A DNA stretch of 64,000 nt, from assembly GCA_905236715.1 (NCBI GenBank), contig CAJOMQ010000002.1, positions 1 through 64,000 on the forward strand, written 5' to 3'. The notes beneath the pieces were generated by a model. The model was not told where the DNA came from. It did not search any database and was given only the letters and a program-made list of their open reading frames with translations. The DNA is from an uncultured Bacilli bacterium (GTDB taxonomy: Bacteria; Bacillota_I; Bacilli_A; RFN20; CAG-826). Positions 61,201 to 64,000 of this stretch are shown piece after piece (the stretch's first letter is position 1; each line of letters starts with the position of its first letter). Made by a program: the position numbers and the translations under genes.

Positions 61201-63024
61201 TTATTTTGGTTGGAAATCATCACTAACTTTAATGAGATGGAAATCAATATTTTGGTTGTTAATAAGTCTATTATCAAAGGCCACGATGATGCCTTTACTA
61301 GCATTATAATAAGCGGTATCACGTCTGGCAATTCTTAAAGAGATTGGATCATATTGGACGAAGCCATTCGCTAATAAGGTATCAATATAACTACTGGCAT
61401 AGGTTTCACGTTCATCAACCGTGAAGAATTCTAAATCGATGGATAAGATATCTTTTTGATAAATACCAGCATCATACATGTAATATAATGTCGCATCTTT
61501 GATTAATGATTCATGATTAGTGACATCAATAAGGGGGAATTGATAAGAATTCATCCAATCAATAGCATATTCATCACTATAATATTCGACATACCAGAAG
61601 ACCATATGGATATTTTCACCATCAAGACCAACACTCAAACGTGAGGAATATTGTTCACCGGTGGTTTTGGAAATATAAGAATTTTTACGATTGAATCCTT
61701 GCTCTTCTAAGGCGGTATAATAGGCTTCTAAATAGGCTTCAGCTTGTGCTTCATTAGTGTATTTAATGGTGACATTAAGCGCTTTCTTATAAGTGGTTAA
61801 GAACATGTAACTTTCATTTTGAATGAAGGTTTCATCATAGAATTCATAATTGGTTAAATAATCCGATTGTGGTAATGGTAAGAACTTCATATCTTTTAAG
61901 AAGTAATTCAAAGATCCACGACCTTGATATTTAATTTGGTTATAACTTTGTTCCAGAAGGAGTTCTACACCATCTTCTTCCGTGTAACTGATATAGATAG
62001 AAGAATAAGCGTGATAGATGTCCTCATAGTCATATAAGAATTTATCGTAACGATCCACAATGACACCATCGATTAATTCACTATGTTTTTCATAACCATA
62101 ATCTTTGATTAATTTCGATGTATATTTATCAACATCTTCTTTTTTCGCTAAAGTATCGGTCGCGTAGAAATTCATCACAAACGTTTCATTTGGATAGCGA
62201 TAGAAGGTTCTACTGGCAAATTCACTGGGGAAAGGAATAACATCATCCATCTTATCGGAACGAATACGATAGAAGACACTATTGAAGGCAAATTCATCAT
62301 TGTCATCCCAAGATGTTTTACTTTTTGGATAAGTTCTATTGGGATCTTCAAGCCAGGAATCAACGATGGTCTTTTCGCGTTTGATACCAAAATTAATGGT
62401 GGTGACAAGTGGACCTTTGATGTCTTCTACTTCTTCATCGAAATTAATTTCAATGTTGGCTTTCGTCGGAACAGGATTATCCATCACGACATCAATTGTG
62501 GTGACATCCGCTTTAAATTCATGCGGAACATTACCTAAATTTCCTAATACTTGGGCAAAGATATTGCTGTCATTAACAAGTGAGAAACGGAGTTCATCAT
62601 CAGGATGATTGGTGAAAACTTCCCAAATGTTATCCTGACATTGTTCTTTCCAATGACTAATGAGATATTCACTAGGTGCGGCTTCAAGAGCTTTTTGCTT
62701 TCCTCTAAAGGAAATTTTAGAGATATCTAATTCCGTATCATCTTCATACGCTTTAGCGTAATATAGTTCTTGCGGGTTAGTGTTCATATAATAATAGACA
62801 CTACCGAGAAGACTTATACGAATAAATTCATCGGAATAAACATCGGTGTGTAGATAATCAGGACTATCGATTGAATAATTGTTTTCATCTATTTTATTTA
62901 AGAAATTATTCAATATTTGTTCTGGAGTATATTGTGTTGGAGTATTAGATCCATGGGAGTTTTGACCACAAGCAGTCAATAGACCGAAGGAAGATAAGAG
63001 TAATAACAAATTTAATTTTTTCAT
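61201..63024 (-). CDS. lipoprotein with three internal repeats, unknown
   Basis: 607 residues. Lipobox LLTAC after a hydrophobic signal. Residues about 25-215 are unlike anything I recognise. The rest appears to contain three diverged copies of a domain of about 100 residues, each with a pattern of Tyr-x3-Tyr, Leu, Gly-Phe/Tyr (DVDKYTSKLIKDYGYEK; AEAYLEAYYTALEEQGFN; RETYASSYIDTLLANGFV) near residues 290, 415 and 540. Extracellular and membrane-anchored. SD AAGGG and a strong promoter. Confidence 0.7.
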   Translation of the reverse strand: MKKLNLLLLLSSFGLLTACGQNSHGSNTPTQYTPEQILNNFLNKIDENNYSIDSPDYLHTDVYSDEFIRISLLGSVYYYMNTNPQELYYAKAYEDDTELDISKISFRGKQKALEAAPSEYLISHWKEQCQDNIWEVFTNHPDDELRFSLVNDSNIFAQVLGNLGNVPHEFKADVTTIDVVMDNPVPTKANIEINFDEEVEDIKGPLVTTINFGIKREKTIVDSWLEDPNRTYPKSKTSWDDNDEFAFNSVFYRIRSDKMDDVIPFPSEFASRTFYRYPNETFVMNFYATDTLAKKEDVDKYTSKLIKDYGYEKHSELIDGVIVDRYDKFLYDYEDIYHAYSSIYISYTEEDGVELLLEQSYNQIKYQGRGSLNYFLKDMKFLPLPQSDYLTNYEFYDETFIQNESYMFLTTYKKALNVTIKYTNEAQAEAYLEAYYTALEEQGFNRKNSYISKTTGEQYSSRLSVGLDGENIHMVFWYVEYYSDEYAIDWMNSYQFPLIDVTNHESLIKDATLYYMYDAGIYQKDILSIDLEFFTVDERETYASSYIDTLLANGFVQYDPISLRIARRDTAYYNASKGIIVAFDNRLINNQNIDFHLIKVSDDFQPK

Positions 63025-63047
63025 AATTTTTCCCTTTCGATACCTCT

Positions 63048-63075
63048 ATCATAGAACAAATTAAAACATTGTCAA
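63048..63075 (-). promoter_or_regulatory. promoter TTGACA-16-TATGAT
   Basis: TTGACA (63070-63075) and TATGAT (63048-63053), with a leader of about 17 nt carrying SD AAGGG. Confidence 0.75.
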
Positions 63076-63360
63076 CTACTTTATTACTTAAATAGTTAAC
63101 CATAGAGCAAGAAAAGTAAAGCATAGCAAAGCTATGATGATTTAAATATAATTGTGGATTTTTTAAATATTGCCAAAATAACCAAGTAACGCAAAAAAGT
63201 TCCACTACTTCAACTAGGTGTTATTAGAAAGATATTATAATAGTAAAGGTGAAGTTTATCTTAATATTTACTATACCTGTCACGGCAACCCCAAGACACA
63301 TTCATTGGTTCAAAGATAAAATGGCGGTTTAAAGCCAGGAAAATGGGAGGATTTCCAATA
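63076..63360 (+). other. intergenic region with promoter and structured leader
   Basis: TATAAT (about 63235) is followed by a leader of about 120 nt before the ATG at 63361. It has TTTATCTT (63255-63262) matching AAGATAAA (63313-63320), an inner CCAA/TTGG pair (63291-63294 with 63305-63308) and GGC-GGTTTAAA-GCC just before SD GGGAGG. A small hairpin CATAGC-AAA-GCTATG lies near 63122-63136. No known riboswitch class recognised. Confidence 0.4.
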
Positions 63361-63606
63361 ATGACATCTGAGCGTATTGAAACATTAATTGATGAAAATA
63401 GAGAAATAGAATTTATTTATAAAGGAACACGTTATTCCATTACCTATTACAACGACAACAGGGAAAAATACATCTCGGTTTGCGAATTTTATAAAGAACC
63501 AATCGATGTAAAAAATGTAGATGAATTACTTAAACTTAAGATTGGTAAATACACATTGAAAGAGATATTTGAATCCCTACCAGATTCTGCGTTTGATATT
63601 TATTAA
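63361..63606 (+). CDS. small hypothetical protein
   Basis: 81 residues from ATG 63361, with SD GGGAGG at suitable spacing (the track starts six codons earlier, within the SD). Two beta-hairpin-like segments (IEFIYKGTRYSITYYNDN, then YISVCEFYKEPIDV) and a C-terminal helix (YTLKEIFESLP). No family recognised. Its long foldable leader is the most notable feature. Confidence 0.6.
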   Translation: MTSERIETLIDENREIEFIYKGTRYSITYYNDNREKYISVCEFYKEPIDVKNVDELLKLKIGKYTLKEIFESLPDSAFDIY

Positions 63607-63618
63607 CAAAAATTATTT

Positions 63619-64000
63619 TTATAAATCGACATTTGCGAAGGCTTTTGCACCACTTCTATATCCAATATAGGAGAACAAAATAAAGAATATAATTCCCCCT
63701 ATCAGTGTGCTGATTTGGGTAATTAAACCTATTTGATCATATTCTCTAAACGCGGGAACAAAAGCGATTAAGAAACTTCCAATAGCTAAAATTATTATAC
63801 AAACAAATAAAGAGATTAAATTAGGTCCAGTTAACCGTTTATAGGGATTACGATAATATAAACCAACAAGAACCGCGTTCATCACCCCAAAAGATAAAAA
63901 GGCAAATCCCAATAAAGAAACGGTGGGTTTAGTCGAAGAAAAATATTGTAATTCATCGGTATTGACCGGTTCTTTATATAAGAATATTCTGATAATTCCT
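63619..64000 (-). CDS. membrane protein, 5' end beyond window
   Basis: The frame stays open from the right edge (…KEPVNTDELQYFSSTKPT) into the track ORF, whose TTG start at 63912 is therefore probably internal. Four hydrophobic segments are visible (GFAFLSFGVMNAVLVGLYY, SLFVCIIILAIGSFLIAFVP, ITQISTLIGGIIFFILFSYI). No family recognised. Stop at 63619. Confidence 0.6.
   Translation of the reverse strand, partial: GIIRIFLYKEPVNTDELQYFSSTKPTVSLLGFAFLSFGVMNAVLVGLYYRNPYKRLTGPNLISLFVCIIILAIGSFLIAFVPAFREYDQIGLITQISTLIGGIIFFILFSYIGYRSGAKAFANVDL

Noticed and set aside
63240-63350. Known riboswitch (fluoride, preQ1, THF, ZTP, guanidine) upstream of the 81-aa gene
   Set aside because: No conserved core of these classes was found; kept only as an unclassified leader.
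1-64000. Alternative genetic code with TGA read as Trp, as in mycoplasmas
   Set aside because: TGA is used as stop at coupled junctions such as 33005-33008, and Trp positions in conserved motifs are TGG.
1-64000. CRISPR array or cas genes
   Set aside because: No regular 20-40 bp repeats with unique spacers and no Cas-like ORF were seen; the GGAACCG repeats are too short and only three.

Overview
The window is AT-rich and densely packed, and most genes lie on the minus strand. Trp is encoded by TGG and TGA serves as a stop (for example the ATGA junction at 33005-33008), so the code is standard. No outer-membrane genes are seen, surface proteins carry Gram-positive-type lipoboxes, and rubrerythrin, Rnf and ferrous-iron uptake (feo) are present. 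I infer a fermentative anaerobe of the low-GC Bacillota/Mollicutes-related lineages, probably gut-associated. The exact taxon cannot be fixed from this sequence alone.

Layout. 1-2100: an accessory segment next to the 3' end of tRNA-Thr, holding GGAACCG repeats at exact 20-bp spacing that look like an IS terminus, a PBECR4-like protein, a transglutaminase-like protein and a winged-helix remnant. 2149-8700: rimO, a giant MacB/FtsX-type ABC protein, a small membrane protein divergent from a TetR regulator, and a TVP38/VTT membrane protein. 8811-9676: tRNA-Phe (with an abnormal elbow), tRNA-Asp and rubrerythrin. 9741-14394: a methyltransferase-like gene and an iron operon, feoA-feoA-feoB-Cys-rich protein-HMA. 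14537-21242: rnfCDGEA, a small Cys-rich membrane protein, a very short rnfB, apbE, a NusG-II-like protein and a Gx-type transporter. 21389-26887: a plsX-GNAT-acpP operon flanked by unknown genes and hydrolase/SDR genes. 26888-30240: a second accessory segment (XRE-membrane protein, IS3-family transposase, orphan gene) next to the 3' end of a degenerate initiator tRNA. 30405-35718: rpsU, deoC, rpmF, mtaB, rsmE, ispD. 35878-41496: seven tRNAs among gpmA, a NERD protein and a cytosolic GH13 enzyme. 41793-51822: a thioredoxin-like lipoprotein, add, an MBL hydrolase, an enlarged mscL, fba, surE, a NUDIX gene, an EF-G paralogue, fic and 5-FTHF cyclo-ligase. 51952-64000: a large starch-type lipoprotein amylase, a CobW GTPase with a His-rich loop, a glycosyltransferase, mscS and large surface proteins.

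How the genes work together. Rnf and its flavin-insertion genes form the membrane redox module, feo supplies iron for its clusters, and rubrerythrin handles peroxide. The lipoprotein amylase, cytosolic GH13, fba and gpmA describe starch use through glycolysis. plsX and ACP feed membrane lipid synthesis.

The most unusual observations are: (i) an RnfB reduced to its N-terminal helix and one Fe-S domain, beside an NqrM-like protein; (ii) repeated promoters with the -10 box only 6-10 nt before the ATG and no Shine-Dalgarno, pointing to leaderless mRNAs that include the rnf operon; (iii) a tRNA-Phe that has lost the D-loop/T-loop elbow contacts and an initiator tRNA with several defects and a complementary 5' leader; (iv) the plsX-GNAT-ACP operon. 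All functions are assigned by reading motifs; no searches were run.
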